Part shown: piece after piece, positions 7,713 through 17,819 of the stretch
Position numbering within the stretch: the stretch's first letter is position 1
How the letters are laid out: the number at the start of each line of letters is the position of its first letter
Assembly: GCA_024640885.1 (NCBI GenBank)
Contig: JAHEEC010000013.1
Span: 1-59,774 of the forward strand
Direction: 5' to 3'
Source: Bacteroidota bacterium
GTDB lineage: Bacteria > Bacteroidota > Bacteroidia > Bacteroidales > GCA-2748055
Length of the DNA stretch: 59,774 nt
Program-made: the position numbers and the translations under genes
The notes under the pieces: generated by a model
The model's input: the letters and a program-made list of their open reading frames with translations, nothing else
Database searches by the model: none
Told to the model about the DNA's origin: nothing

Positions 7713-10298
7713 ATGATGAAAAAAGCCCTTGTGTTCATCCAGGTTTCAATTTTTATCCTATCATGCACCCACATTGCAAAACCGGACCACCCTGAAGGCA
7801 ATGAGGTTGTCCTTGAATGGGAATTTATTGGCAATCAGACATCGGGCCGGCAATACAGTGCGGCCTTCACCCTTGAAAATAAAAGCGAACATACCCTGGG
7901 AAACCAGGGATGGGAGCTTTTCTATAATCAAATGGGGGGCGGGATCATCCAGGAATCAGTCACCGGGAAGGTAACCATAGCCCATGTGAACGGGGATCTT
8001 TTCAGGATTTCACCCAATGAGGATTTCCTTCTTGAACCCGGACAATCGGTGGAAATCGGATATAACAGCCGTGGAAGAATGGTCAACTATTATTTCTCTC
8101 CCGTCGGTCCGTATATGGTATATACGGATGCCGGGGGGAAACAGGGCGCCCTGGCCATTGAGGAGTACCATATCAAACCATTTCCACCTCTTGAGGAGAT
8201 CTTTATGACGGGAAGGTCCGTTCCTGTTCCGGATGCAGCCTGGATCTACGGGCTAAATATTCAGCAGGCTCTGAAGGATCCGGCCCATATCGGACAGATC
8301 ATTCCCACTCCAAGAAACGTGGAATACACAGGGAATACCGTAATCCTGGGAGAGCAGCTCATGATCCATTCTGATCAGGGGCTGGATCAGGAGGCCGGTT
8401 ACCTTGCCAGTATGCTGGAGCAGACCATGGGTAAAGCACCCATGGTGATGCAAAGCACAGCCAGGGGAAGCAATATTATCAGGCTCATTTCGGGTGTTGA
8501 GACCGAAGGCCTGATTACGGAATCTTACCATCTTTCGGCCGATCCTGACAATGGAATTGTCATTGCAGGAGGTGGTTCCGCAGGTCTCTTCTACGGCATC
8601 CAGAGCCTGCTTGCCATGCTCCCGGTGGAAGCGTGGGCCACGCCCATGTCAACTCTTAAGATCAGGGCGGTGAACATCACGGATAAACCCGCCTTTGCCT
8701 ACAGGGGGATGCACCTGGATATTGCCCGGAATTATCTTGAACCGAACGCCATCAAGAAACTCATCCAGGTCATGGCCTTCTATAAAATGAACAAACTTCA
8801 CCTGCACCTTTCCGATGATGAAGGTTGGCGACTTGAGATCCCATCCCTCCCTGAGCTGACTGAAATAGGGGGACACCGGGGCCATACCGCAAACCAAAGG
8901 GACCACCTGGATCCCGCCTATGGTTCGGGACCGGATCCTTCTAAAGGGGCAGGACATGGAAGTGGTTTCCTGACCAGGAAGGCCTTTATTGAGATCCTGA
9001 GGTTTGCAGGGGATCACCACATCGAAGTGATCCCTGAAATTAACTTCCCGGGTCATGCGCGTGCGGCCATTTATTCCATGGAGACCAGGTACGACCGGCT
9101 GATGGAGAAAGGCAAAGAGGAGGAGGCGCTGAAGTACAGGCTGATCGATCCCGATGATGCCTCCCGTTATAATTCGGCACAGAATTTTAACGACAATGTG
9201 ATCTGCGTTTGCCAGGAGGCTCCGTACCTGTTTTATGAAACCGTACTGGATGAGGTGATGCGCATGTATGAGGAGGCCGGACTGACCCTGAAGGTTTTGC
9301 ATACGGGTGGTGATGAAGTCCCCCGGGGATCATGGACGGATTCACCGGTCTGTAAATCATTTTTTGAAAGTCACCCGGAAATTGGCACTGCAGAAAACCT
9401 CCAGGCCTATTTTGAGGGCCGTCTCCTGGAGATTATTGATAAGAAAGGATTGCAAATGGCTGGATGGGAAGAGATCTCCCTAAAAAGAGACGGGGAGGGA
9501 CGATGGGTCCCCAACCCGGATTTTGCAGGAAAAAATATGATGCCCTATGTCTGGGACAACCAGAATGATAACGCGGACCTTGGATACCGGCTTGCCAATG
9601 CGGGATACCCGGTGATCCTTTGTAACGTGACCAACTTCTATTTCGACTTTGCCTACAGCCATCATCCACTGGAACCCGGACACTCCTGGGGTGGATATAT
9701 CAATACCAAACGGGCCTTCCAGTTTATTCCCTATGATTTTTTCAAATCCACGCTTGCCGATCGGTACTGGAATCCCATTGATCCGGCAAAAGAGTTTGAA
9801 GGGCTGGAAAGGCTGAAACCTGAAGCCTATAAAAATATCGTCGGGATCCAGGGAGAGCTCTGGAGCGAATTCATCAAAGGGGGGGAGATGCTTGAATTAT
9901 TTTACCTGCCAAAAATGCTGGGACTTGCAGAAAGGGCATGGGTAGGTCAGACAGGCTGGGGATCCATTGAAAATGTGGATAGCCGCAGAGGAGCCATGAA
10001 CGCGGACTGGAATTCATTCGCCAATGTGATCGGCCAGAGGGAATTGCCGAGACTGGATCACCTCTTTGGCGGGTATAACTACAGGCTGCCTCCCCCGGGA
10101 GCTGTAATCATGGACGGGAAGCTGCATGCCAACATCGATTTCCCGGGCCTTGAGATCAGGTACACCACGGATGGATCAGAACCGGTTTCAGATTCCCCGC
10201 TCTATACCGGCCCGGTGGAGGTATCGGGGAAAGTACAGCTGCGCTCGTTCGATACGCGGGACAGGGGAAGCCGGGTTTCCGAGGCGGAGAGCGATTGA
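7713..10298 (+). CDS. GH20 beta-N-acetylhexosaminidase lipoprotein
   Basis: This is an 861-residue exported protein with lipobox ILSC (Cys18). Domain order is an N-terminal chitobiase-type carbohydrate-binding module (about 30-170), the GH20b domain (about 190-320), the GH20 catalytic barrel (about 330-740) and a C-terminal chitobiase domain containing IRYTTDGSEP. The catalytic Asp-Glu pair is D534-E535 in HTGGDE. The enzyme should remove terminal GlcNAc or GalNAc residues by substrate-assisted catalysis, anchored in the outer membrane or periplasm. Full architecture and length match complete family members. It starts the plus strand of a glycan block and is divergent from an acyltransferase. 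Confidence 0.95.
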   Translation: MMKKALVFIQVSIFILSCTHIAKPDHPEGNEVVLEWEFIGNQTSGRQYSAAFTLENKSEHTLGNQGWELFYNQMGGGIIQESVTGKVTIAHVNGDLFRISPNEDFLLEPGQSVEIGYNSRGRMVNYYFSPVGPYMVYTDAGGKQGALAIEEYHIKPFPPLEEIFMTGRSVPVPDAAWIYGLNIQQALKDPAHIGQIIPTPRNVEYTGNTVILGEQLMIHSDQGLDQEAGYLASMLEQTMGKAPMVMQSTARGSNIIRLISGVETEGLITESYHLSADPDNGIVIAGGGSAGLFYGIQSLLAMLPVEAWATPMSTLKIRAVNITDKPAFAYRGMHLDIARNYLEPNAIKKLIQVMAFYKMNKLHLHLSDDEGWRLEIPSLPELTEIGGHRGHTANQRDHLDPAYGSGPDPSKGAGHGSGFLTRKAFIEILRFAGDHHIEVIPEINFPGHARAAIYSMETRYDRLMEKGKEEEALKYRLIDPDDASRYNSAQNFNDNVICVCQEAPYLFYETVLDEVMRMYEEAGLTLKVLHTGGDEVPRGSWTDSPVCKSFFESHPEIGTAENLQAYFEGRLLEIIDKKGLQMAGWEEISLKRDGEGRWVPNPDFAGKNMMPYVWDNQNDNADLGYRLANAGYPVILCNVTNFYFDFAYSHHPLEPGHSWGGYINTKRAFQFIPYDFFKSTLADRYWNPIDPAKEFEGLERLKPEAYKNIVGIQGELWSEFIKGGEMLELFYLPKMLGLAERAWVGQTGWGSIENVDSRRGAMNADWNSFANVIGQRELPRLDHLFGGYNYRLPPPGAVIMDGKLHANIDFPGLEIRYTTDGSEPVSDSPLYTGPVEVSGKVQLRSFDTRDRGSRVSEAESD

Positions 10299-10360
10299 TG
10301 GCCATCGCTCCGCATCCGGAGTTGCCATACACCATAAGAGATCAGGACCCGGCGATCCGG

Positions 10361-12802
10361 TTACCTGATGGATTGACCGGGTTCCTGGTAGAGTTTATTT
10401 ACGGCCAGCACCAGGAACATATAGTTTGTGGCACCGCCTCCCATCACATATTCGGTCTGTTGCCAGAGGAAGGGCCATACCTTTAGCTCGGGGAAATCGG
10501 GCCGGATCAACGCAGTACCGGATACCACTCCACCCGGGATAAAGGACCAGTCGGCCCGGTTCACCCCGTAGGCCACCTTAATGGAACCCGAACCCACCCC
10601 GGACGCAAAGGAGGCGTTGTTGGAACCGGGATGCACACCGAGCACAAAATGCAATGAATTTTCAAAAAAGGCAGTGGAGGTGAGCTCCGGCCATCCCTTG
10701 TGGAAGAAATATTGCTCCACTCCAAATCGCTGAATGTTCCAGCCGGCCCCCCAGATATTGGGTTTGTAGGGCACCCCGTAGGGGGAATCGGATGCCTGGG
10801 CCGTTTGCAACGCTTCCTGGAATTCTTCCACTGCTGTGGCCACCGCATCATTGAAAGAGCTGCTTTCCAGCTCATGGATCACGTGTCCCACTGCCCATCC
10901 GCATTGGGATATATTTTTAACAATCTCACCCTCCATCTGGAGGAGTTCTTCTTTGTATCCCTGGCTGTTGGTTGAGAGGATCAATTCTGAAAGGGCGATA
11001 ATTTTCAGTGGTGCAAGGCGGTTCGATTGGGAAGCATGTGCCCAGAGAACCCGGGCGGTGGCCAGTGCTTCCTCGGCCAGCTCCGGGTTATGGGATTTCA
11101 GCACCCTGGAAGCGGCTGCGAGAGCGGGTATGACCTGCAGTTCCCTGCGGGGATTTTCCTCGGTGAAGACCCAGCGGTCATCTCCGTTCCCGGGGATATT
11201 ATCCGTCATGGACGCTGCATCTCCCAGCATGACGTACTGGCGAAGATCGGAACAGATAATACCCCTGTATAACCTACCCAGTGAGCGGTACCCCCCCAGA
11301 ATGGTGGCCAGTCCATGCTCAATCTGTTGCAGTGCATCCGATTTTCCGTCGGGCTGATGGATCTCCACCAGGTGTTTTTCATGATCGATCAGGGTGGCAT
11401 CGCGTGCCAGTCCGAACTCCTCCACCATCAGGGCAAGCATCCAGACTGTTCCGGCCTGTGACTCCACCCTCAGATCATAATCTCCCGCATCGTGCCATCC
11501 GCCAAGGTTTAAATCGTTTACAAACTCCCCCGCCCCGAACCTGGTAAAGTTTTCCTTTCCCTGGCTGTACCCGTCAAAGTGGAACTCAACGGGAGGTGCC
11601 ATCCGGGCATCATCCATGTGGCACAAGTCATGCCACACCCTGTACTTTTCGTTGACCCGCATATGACACATCTGCACGGGAAGGAAGTAATCAAGGGTAG
11701 GTTGCCAGGCATCGTTTTCAAAAACATCAGCGGCAATCCTGAAGGGATGGGAAACCTGGTTTCCATAGGATACCTGGTATACCCCCGGGGATGATATTTC
11801 TGAAAAATCGAGGGTGACATACCGGTACCTGAGGAACTCTCCCCAGGGGACCGGTTTATTGGAAAACACCTTCCGGGGCCCATCCGCTTCCAGCTTGACT
11901 ACGTTGAAGCCCTCCTCCGGTGACTCTTTCGGATCAAATTCCACCACAGCAACTTTTCGCTGCAGGGGGTGATAACCCAGCTGTGACACCTGTATGACAG
12001 GTTTGTACCGCCAGCCCGGCACCGCATGGGGAGTAACGATCCACTCTACGGCAGCCGAGGTGGCACCTGCAGGAATTGTGCTCCTGGCGATGAACCAACC
12101 ATTGTTGTGATTGGTCCTTCCATCCCATAGCTCCACGGGATTTTTCAGGGATTGAATGACCATGCGCTGCAACGGCTCCTCCGGGGCCACGGTCATCGTG
12201 GACCCGGTAGCCATAGGTGTGCCGGTGGTTTCCCCGTCAAATTCCATTAAGGGTCCCGAGGGTTGGTCCGGAAAAATTCCGGAGGAAGCATCCATGATAA
12301 ATGATTTACCGAACAGGTCACCGGGAAAAAATTCCAGGTTAAAACCCACCTTTCCGATCCACGCTTCGGGCAGGGGTTCATCCAGGTCCACCACCACCCT
12401 GAAGCTGTTTCCTTCCAGTGCATCCACATGCACATGGTAGGTGAAAGCGAGATCGGGGTAGATGACCGGGTTAAATCCCCTGCGGTTCTTGCTGGAGTCC
12501 GGAAACCACAGGGTCTGGCTGATCCGTCGGTTCAAAGGATCCACCTCCCTGGCTCCCCCTTTGGGGACCGGGGACCACTGTCCGGGAGAGGGCTCCAGGC
12601 GCAGGTCCCCGTTGGCGGCCACACGGTTCCCATGCTGGATGATGGTTACACCCGATTGATGACCTTCAGGATAATAGTCGCTGAATACGGTCACCTCAAG
12701 GCCATCCATCCTGAAAAATCCCTGGTCGTCGAGCTCCAGGGAACTTTGCGAATGCAGGATTGCTGTGAAAAAGAAGAGGGGGGTTATCAAAAGGTGTCTC
12801 AT
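10361..12802 (-). CDS. GH9 family glycoside hydrolase (endoglucanase-type), exported
   Basis: The 813-residue protein has a signal peptide (ending near HSQ). An N-terminal extension of about 270 residues is followed by the Ig-like CelD_N domain (from VIQVSQLGYHPLQ) and a GH9 catalytic domain. The catalytic aspartates lie in GGWHDAGDYD (D438 and D441). The C-terminal region carries HPGSNNASF and WQQTEYVMGGGA, where the proton-donor glutamate is expected. GH9 enzymes are inverting beta-glucanases acting on cellulose, mixed-linkage glucan or xyloglucan; the exact substrate cannot be read. It begins 11 nt after the GH2 gene stop, so both are probably one transcript. Confidence 0.92.
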   Translation of the reverse strand: MRHLLITPLFFFTAILHSQSSLELDDQGFFRMDGLEVTVFSDYYPEGHQSGVTIIQHGNRVAANGDLRLEPSPGQWSPVPKGGAREVDPLNRRISQTLWFPDSSKNRRGFNPVIYPDLAFTYHVHVDALEGNSFRVVVDLDEPLPEAWIGKVGFNLEFFPGDLFGKSFIMDASSGIFPDQPSGPLMEFDGETTGTPMATGSTMTVAPEEPLQRMVIQSLKNPVELWDGRTNHNNGWFIARSTIPAGATSAAVEWIVTPHAVPGWRYKPVIQVSQLGYHPLQRKVAVVEFDPKESPEEGFNVVKLEADGPRKVFSNKPVPWGEFLRYRYVTLDFSEISSPGVYQVSYGNQVSHPFRIAADVFENDAWQPTLDYFLPVQMCHMRVNEKYRVWHDLCHMDDARMAPPVEFHFDGYSQGKENFTRFGAGEFVNDLNLGGWHDAGDYDLRVESQAGTVWMLALMVEEFGLARDATLIDHEKHLVEIHQPDGKSDALQQIEHGLATILGGYRSLGRLYRGIICSDLRQYVMLGDAASMTDNIPGNGDDRWVFTEENPRRELQVIPALAAASRVLKSHNPELAEEALATARVLWAHASQSNRLAPLKIIALSELILSTNSQGYKEELLQMEGEIVKNISQCGWAVGHVIHELESSSFNDAVATAVEEFQEALQTAQASDSPYGVPYKPNIWGAGWNIQRFGVEQYFFHKGWPELTSTAFFENSLHFVLGVHPGSNNASFASGVGSGSIKVAYGVNRADWSFIPGGVVSGTALIRPDFPELKVWPFLWQQTEYVMGGGATNYMFLVLAVNKLYQEPGQSIR

Positions 12803-12813
12803 GGCTGTTCCAT

Positions 12814-15291
12814 TTAGTTTTCTGCATTGATTGTGGCCGTTGCTCTTACCTCCGGATCATCCAAAGCAGCTTCCAGGCTGATGGATCCGGGCCGTCCGGT
12901 GGATCTCAGGATGACCAGGGCCATACCCCGAAATAAATTAAGTGCTCCATCCTTCAGGCTGCCTGCCATCACAGGAGAGCCATTCCCGGCCGCAAGAAGC
13001 TCTGCTTCCCCGGTCACATTTATGGTGAACGGGATTTCTGCATCGGGTACCACATGATCTTCCGAATCGGTCCCCAATACCCTGCAATAGACGATTTCGT
13101 TCCGGTCAGCATCGATGACGGACCTTTCGGGAATGAGTTTTAACCCGGTGACAGGCCCTGTGGTGGCAAGGGTTACCGCCTCCTGTTCCACCCCGTCCCG
13201 GATCCCTGTGGCAGTTAGTTTGCCGGGTTCATATGGGACCGTAAAAGTGGCGGTAAGCTTAGATTCCTCGCTCACGAACCTGGTCCCGATCACCTTCCCG
13301 TTCAATTCAAGCCTCACCTCGGGGAAGGAGGAATATACATTGACCCGGAGTGATTCCCCTTCATGGCCCTCCATATTCCAGCTTTTCACCTCCCTGGGCC
13401 AGCCCCAGAATGAAATGACCTCCTCTGTTCCCTCCGGGACCGGTTCATGGACCATGATCTCGAGCCGGCTCTCGCCCCAGATCACATCCCGATAATAGGA
13501 CTGGGGTTTCTTGTTCCCTGTGATGTCAATATCCCCGCACCAGGATACATACCACGGCCACGGCATCAGGAACGCGCCCCTGGTCCCGGGATCACTTACA
13601 TAATCACTGTGACCGATCCCCGATTCACCGATATAATCCATTCCTGTCCATACAAAATCCCCGATCACATAGGGGTGCGCTTTTACCTGCTGCCAGTTTT
13701 CAAATGCCTCCTTTGGCACAGATTCTGTCCCTGCCATGATGCGTTCCGGAAATTTTTCATGATCCTTTTCATAGTTCTGCCACTGGTAATTATACCCGCC
13801 TATATCAAGCATTGAAAAAGCCGGTTCGGAATCATCCCACACTTTACCCGGATTGTCCCAGAAAGCACATACGGCCTGGGTGATGGGTCTTGTTTCATCC
13901 ATGGACCTGATGGTTTTGACCATCTCATTGGCGAGGGCCACTCCTTCGGGATTGGCCCGTTCCTGAACCTCGTTTCCAAAACTCCACATGATGATGCTGG
14001 GATGATTCCTGTCCCTGAGCAGCATGGCCTGCAGGTCCCTCTGCCACCACTCGCTGTAATGGAGGTGATAATCGTTGGGCCGTTTGGGCTGGACCCACAT
14101 GTCGAATGATTCATCGATGACCAGCATGCCCAGGCGGTCACAGGCTTCCAGGAAGGCAGCCGAGGGCGGATTATGGCTGGTGCGGATGGCATTAAATCCA
14201 TTCTCTTTCATGATCTGAACCCTTCTCTCCTCGGCCCTTTGATATACGGCTGCACCCAGGAGGCCATTGTCATGGTGCATGCAAGCTCCTTTCAGAAGGA
14301 TCTCGCTACCATTGAGCAGAAAACCCTGATCTGCGCTGTAGGCAATGGTCCTGATGCCAAAGGATGAGCTATATTCATCCACTTTTTTCCCGTTTTGAGA
14401 CAGGGTGATCCGGGCCATATAAAGGGCAGGATATTCGGGGCTCCACAGCTCAGGCTGGTCGATGGGAAGATCCATTTCAATGGATGAGGTGCTCCCGGGG
14501 TCCATGCCTTCCTTCTTTTCAAGTGCGGCCAATGTGGCTCCGTCGGGTGAAATTATTTCAACTAGCACAGAAACGTCTGCCCCTTTGTCCAGCTTATTGC
14601 AAACATTTAGATCAAGTGATACAGTGGCCTCTGAACCATTGACATAAGATGTGGTGATGGCCAATCCCCAGACCTCTACATGCACGGGATCAAGCAGGGA
14701 AATTGTAACTGGACGGTAAATTCCCGCGCCGTTAAACCAGCGGGAATTTTCCCCGGGGTTGACCACTTTTATGGCAATCTGGTTAGGAGTTCCCGGCGGC
14801 TGCAGGTACGGTGTGATATCGAAATAGAAGGGTGTATATCCATATACGTGGCGGCCGGCTTCCTCTCCGTTCACCCAGATTTCCATCTCCGATTGTATGC
14901 CGTCAAAATGAAGGATCACATTTTTTCCTTCGTGCTTTCTGTCAAGGGTAAAACTTTTCCTGTACCACCCGGTCCCTCCACGGAGATATCCCACATCGGG
15001 ACCACCGGCAAGATCTTTGAAATAGGGACCGGAATGCAATGAATCCTGGGTACTGTAATCTTCCACACTCCAGTCATGGGGAAGGTCAACCAGCCTCCAT
15101 CGTGAATCATCAAAATCGGATTGACCGGCACCCTCCTCCTGCCCCTCAAAGAAGCTCCACCCCTGGTTAAAATCCAGGTTTCTCCCACTTTCGGGCCAGG
15201 TGGATGCGGCAGGGTTGCAACCCGTAAGGAACAGGATCAACAAAAGAGTCAGGATGGATGGAACCGGACCGTGCGCGGGACAAGTTTTCAT
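12814..15291 (-). CDS. GH2 beta-galactosidase-type lipoprotein
   Basis: This 825-residue lipoprotein has lipobox LTGC (Cys25). It has a GH2 sugar-binding domain (about 40-190), an Ig-like domain (about 195-310) and a TIM-barrel (about 315-600). Acid/base E441 follows N440 in SFGNE, and nucleophile E523 is in GTESVP. The C-terminal part looks like DUF4982 plus an Ig-like domain, usual in Bacteroidota beta-galactosidases. Substrate could be a beta-galactoside, or a related GH2 specificity such as beta-glucuronide or mannoside. It is the first gene of a GH2-GH9 operon. An inverted repeat at 15332-15350 lies about 40 nt upstream. Confidence 0.93.
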   Translation of the reverse strand: MKTCPAHGPVPSILTLLLILFLTGCNPAASTWPESGRNLDFNQGWSFFEGQEEGAGQSDFDDSRWRLVDLPHDWSVEDYSTQDSLHSGPYFKDLAGGPDVGYLRGGTGWYRKSFTLDRKHEGKNVILHFDGIQSEMEIWVNGEEAGRHVYGYTPFYFDITPYLQPPGTPNQIAIKVVNPGENSRWFNGAGIYRPVTISLLDPVHVEVWGLAITTSYVNGSEATVSLDLNVCNKLDKGADVSVLVEIISPDGATLAALEKKEGMDPGSTSSIEMDLPIDQPELWSPEYPALYMARITLSQNGKKVDEYSSSFGIRTIAYSADQGFLLNGSEILLKGACMHHDNGLLGAAVYQRAEERRVQIMKENGFNAIRTSHNPPSAAFLEACDRLGMLVIDESFDMWVQPKRPNDYHLHYSEWWQRDLQAMLLRDRNHPSIIMWSFGNEVQERANPEGVALANEMVKTIRSMDETRPITQAVCAFWDNPGKVWDDSEPAFSMLDIGGYNYQWQNYEKDHEKFPERIMAGTESVPKEAFENWQQVKAHPYVIGDFVWTGMDYIGESGIGHSDYVSDPGTRGAFLMPWPWYVSWCGDIDITGNKKPQSYYRDVIWGESRLEIMVHEPVPEGTEEVISFWGWPREVKSWNMEGHEGESLRVNVYSSFPEVRLELNGKVIGTRFVSEESKLTATFTVPYEPGKLTATGIRDGVEQEAVTLATTGPVTGLKLIPERSVIDADRNEIVYCRVLGTDSEDHVVPDAEIPFTINVTGEAELLAAGNGSPVMAGSLKDGALNLFRGMALVILRSTGRPGSISLEAALDDPEVRATATINAEN

Positions 15292-15331
15292 GGCGGGCAG
15301 ATTTAGGATAAAGTGAAATGATCAAATGAAA

Positions 15332-15350
15332 ATATGAATAAATTTCATAT
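15332..15350. promoter_or_regulatory. Inverted repeat, candidate operator before the GH2-GH9 operon
   Basis: ATATGAA (15332-15338) and TTCATAT (15344-15350) form a perfect 7-bp inverted repeat with a 5-nt AT-rich spacer. It lies between the divergent GH2 gene (start 15291) and the DUF1801 gene (start 15384), where a repressor or activator of either could bind. AT-rich intergenic DNA makes chance repeats common, so this is only a candidate. Confidence 0.3.
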
Positions 15351-15383
15351 ATTCCTCATTCATACCTGACTGTTGAATCAGGC

Positions 15384-15821
15384 ATGATCCTCCTAAAGAT
15401 TGCCCAAACATTTAAAACGCCAGAGGAGATGAAGCCCAAAAGCAAAATTCCCGGGGATGTGGATGAGTACATCGCGGGATTTCCTGTTGAAATAAGGGAG
15501 TTGCTTCTGAAGATCAGGAACACCATCAGGAGTGCAGCTCCGGATGCAGAGGAAAAGATCTCTTACCGGATGCCCACCTTTGCGCTGAAAGGGAACCTGG
15601 TTCATTTTGCAGCGTTCAAGGCACACATAGGATTCTTTCCAACTCCGTCGGCCATTGAAGCGTTCAGGGAGGAGTTGAAGCCCTATGCAACTGCCAGGGG
15701 AACGGTAAGGTTCCCGCTGGACCAGCCGGTCCCCTACAATCTGATCGGTGACATGGTGGCCTTCAGGGTTGCGGAAAACCTGGAAAAGGCAAAGGCGAAG
15801 AAGAAAAAGAAGCCAAAGTGA
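15384..15821 (+). CDS. DUF1801 domain protein
   Basis: This small soluble protein of 145 residues shows the DUF1801 core: a VDEYIAGFP opening, SYRMPTFALKGNLVHFAAFKAHIGFFPTP in pieces across the middle, and a lysine-rich tail. The family is widespread, of YdhG type, and lacks an established reaction. The start is uncertain. An in-frame ATG at 15429 (MKPKSK) begins just before the conserved region, but an AGAGGAG lies immediately against it, leaving no normal spacing, so the longer form is kept. It converges on the GH97 gene and shares its upstream region with the GH2 gene. There is no evident link to glycan use. Confidence 0.85.
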   Translation: MILLKIAQTFKTPEEMKPKSKIPGDVDEYIAGFPVEIRELLLKIRNTIRSAAPDAEEKISYRMPTFALKGNLVHFAAFKAHIGFFPTPSAIEAFREELKPYATARGTVRFPLDQPVPYNLIGDMVAFRVAENLEKAKAKKKKKPK

Positions 15822-15830
15822 CCCGCGGAC

Positions 15831-17813
15831 CTACCTGGATTCTGTAATGTACATCACTGCGCCTCCCCCGGAAGCCAGTTGCAGGGTTACCTGGTCTGTT
15901 GAGGAAACTTTGCGGGACTGCTTTACAATCAGGTTTGGATTGCTGCCCGATCCCGGGCTGTCCGAATAAATCTCCGCCAGGTATTGACCTTCCGGTAGGA
16001 AGTCAAATGATACACTGATCGCCCGGGCCTGGTGGTTGTTCACTGAACCCACGTACCAATCCCTGTTTTTTCTTCGTGCCATGGTGATAAAGTCTGAAAC
16101 CTCTGCATCCACTACCCTGGTCTCATCCCACACGGTTGGCACCCTGGAGATGAACTCAAATCCCGCCTCTCCTTCATAAGCTTCCGGGAAATCACATACC
16201 AGGCCCAGGTAGCTTTCAAGGACCACGTACATGGCCAGCATGTGGCAACGGGTGCCCATCATCAGCGGTTTTTCATACCGGACCTCGAACCCCTCCACGG
16301 GAACCGCCCGGAAACCTCCCAGGTGGTAGTCGGTGGCTCCGGCCAGCAGGCGTGCCGAGATGATATTCAGGTCGTGATCGGGGGTTACCGTATTGGCCCA
16401 TTTGTTCACTTCATAATTCAAGGTCCCCTCCCTGGTGAACTCGTTGGGGTAGGTCCTGTGGAGCCCTGTGGGCTTGTAGGCCCCGTGGAACTGGATATGC
16501 AGGTGATGGGCCGCTGCCCGCTCCAGGATTTCATTTTGAATGTTGACCATCTCCTGGTCGTCGCGGTCCATAAAATCCACCATCAATCCGCTGATCCCCC
16601 ACTTTTCATATTGAGTGAAGGCCTCCTCCAGCTGGGGATACAGGGCCTCCCAGTGCACCCACACCCGGATGCCCACGCCCTTTGAGGCCCCGTAATCACA
16701 AACCTGTTGCATATCCAGTCCCTCCACCGGACGGGTCACATCCACCCTGGATCCGGGCATATAACCGGTTCCGTTATTCATATACCATTCGTGGTTGCCA
16801 TGCTCGACCACCGAATGGTATTCGATGCCGTTCCTGGCACAGAAGTCAATGTAGTATTTGTTGGTTTCAAAATTGTTCCCGGCCACGATGCCAGGATCTG
16901 ATACTACCGTGCCATTCCACCAGGGCCAGGTGGCCTTCCCCGGTCTTATCCAGGAAGGATCCCCAATTTTGCCTGGCTCATTCAGGCTGGTGAGGATGTT
17001 GGATTCAAAAAGATCCCCGAACCGGTCACTGATCATCAGCACCCGCCAGGGGCTCCTGTGTGGCAGCGAAGCCTTGACCATGATCGCACTGTTCCCCGGC
17101 AGCGGGGCAAACTTGCTTTGCAGTACTCCGCCGTGCTTGACCAGGTACATCCCGGCATAATCCACCAGGGCGGCTTCGGTGATGGCCATGTAAATATCCC
17201 CGAACCGGAAGAGGGCTGGCACATCCATGAGGGAATCCTCCTGTATATTTTCGTAAGGAACCTTCGTGTAAAGCCCCTCGTGGGAGGTTTGAAAATGGGG
17301 CAGGAAAAGGGCAAGCACCGTTGGATTGCCTGCCAGGTCAAAGGTGGTATTCTCTTTCCTGATGGAGATGGAATCATGGTCAATCTGTCCGGGAAACTCA
17401 TAACGGAAGGCGAGGCCATCGTTGAATGCCCTTACCACCAGGATCACCTGCCGGCGGGAGCCGGATCTTTCCACCATGGGAAGGCGCATCTCCATGCAAT
17501 GGTTCCTGGCGGTCCTGTTTTTTCCGACGACCAATGTGTAATTTTCATCGATCTCACGAATCTCAGGGGATTGAAGGGAGAGATCTTTTCCAAACAGACC
17601 TCCGCCGGCAAAATCAAAACCCAGCATTGAATTTTCAATGAGGGTGGTCCCTTTATAGACGACCGCATATGAAGTGGAATCATTTTTGATCCCCAGGGAA
17701 AAGGTGATTTGCCCGTCGGGAGAATGAAGCTTCAGTCCGGGATTATCGCGGGGGATATTGCAGGCCTGTACAACCAGCAGGCAGGACAGGACCAGGGCGG
17801 GGATTATTTGCAT
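15831..17813 (-). CDS. GH97 alpha-glycosidase lipoprotein (alpha-galactosidase-like)
   Basis: The 660-residue protein has lipobox VQAC (Cys18), the GH97 N-terminal beta-sandwich (about 25-280, opening LKLHSPDGQITFSL), a TIM-barrel (about 285-560) and a C-terminal beta domain. In the barrel, VDFMDRDDQ places Asp413 where retaining GH97 alpha-galactosidases such as BT1871 have their nucleophile. Inverting SusB-type alpha-glucosidases use glutamates instead. I therefore favour retaining alpha-galactosidase activity, by inference. It begins 6 nt after a serine hydrolase gene on the same strand and is probably co-transcribed with it. Confidence 0.88.
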   Translation of the reverse strand: MQIIPALVLSCLLVVQACNIPRDNPGLKLHSPDGQITFSLGIKNDSTSYAVVYKGTTLIENSMLGFDFAGGGLFGKDLSLQSPEIREIDENYTLVVGKNRTARNHCMEMRLPMVERSGSRRQVILVVRAFNDGLAFRYEFPGQIDHDSISIRKENTTFDLAGNPTVLALFLPHFQTSHEGLYTKVPYENIQEDSLMDVPALFRFGDIYMAITEAALVDYAGMYLVKHGGVLQSKFAPLPGNSAIMVKASLPHRSPWRVLMISDRFGDLFESNILTSLNEPGKIGDPSWIRPGKATWPWWNGTVVSDPGIVAGNNFETNKYYIDFCARNGIEYHSVVEHGNHEWYMNNGTGYMPGSRVDVTRPVEGLDMQQVCDYGASKGVGIRVWVHWEALYPQLEEAFTQYEKWGISGLMVDFMDRDDQEMVNIQNEILERAAAHHLHIQFHGAYKPTGLHRTYPNEFTREGTLNYEVNKWANTVTPDHDLNIISARLLAGATDYHLGGFRAVPVEGFEVRYEKPLMMGTRCHMLAMYVVLESYLGLVCDFPEAYEGEAGFEFISRVPTVWDETRVVDAEVSDFITMARRKNRDWYVGSVNNHQARAISVSFDFLPEGQYLAEIYSDSPGSGSNPNLIVKQSRKVSSTDQVTLQLASGGGAVMYITESR

Positions 17814-17819
17814 ATCCTT

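Noticed and set aside
8649..9302. Minus-strand open frame of about 217 codons
   Set aside because: It lies entirely inside the GH20 catalytic domain on the other strand and shows no protein motif.
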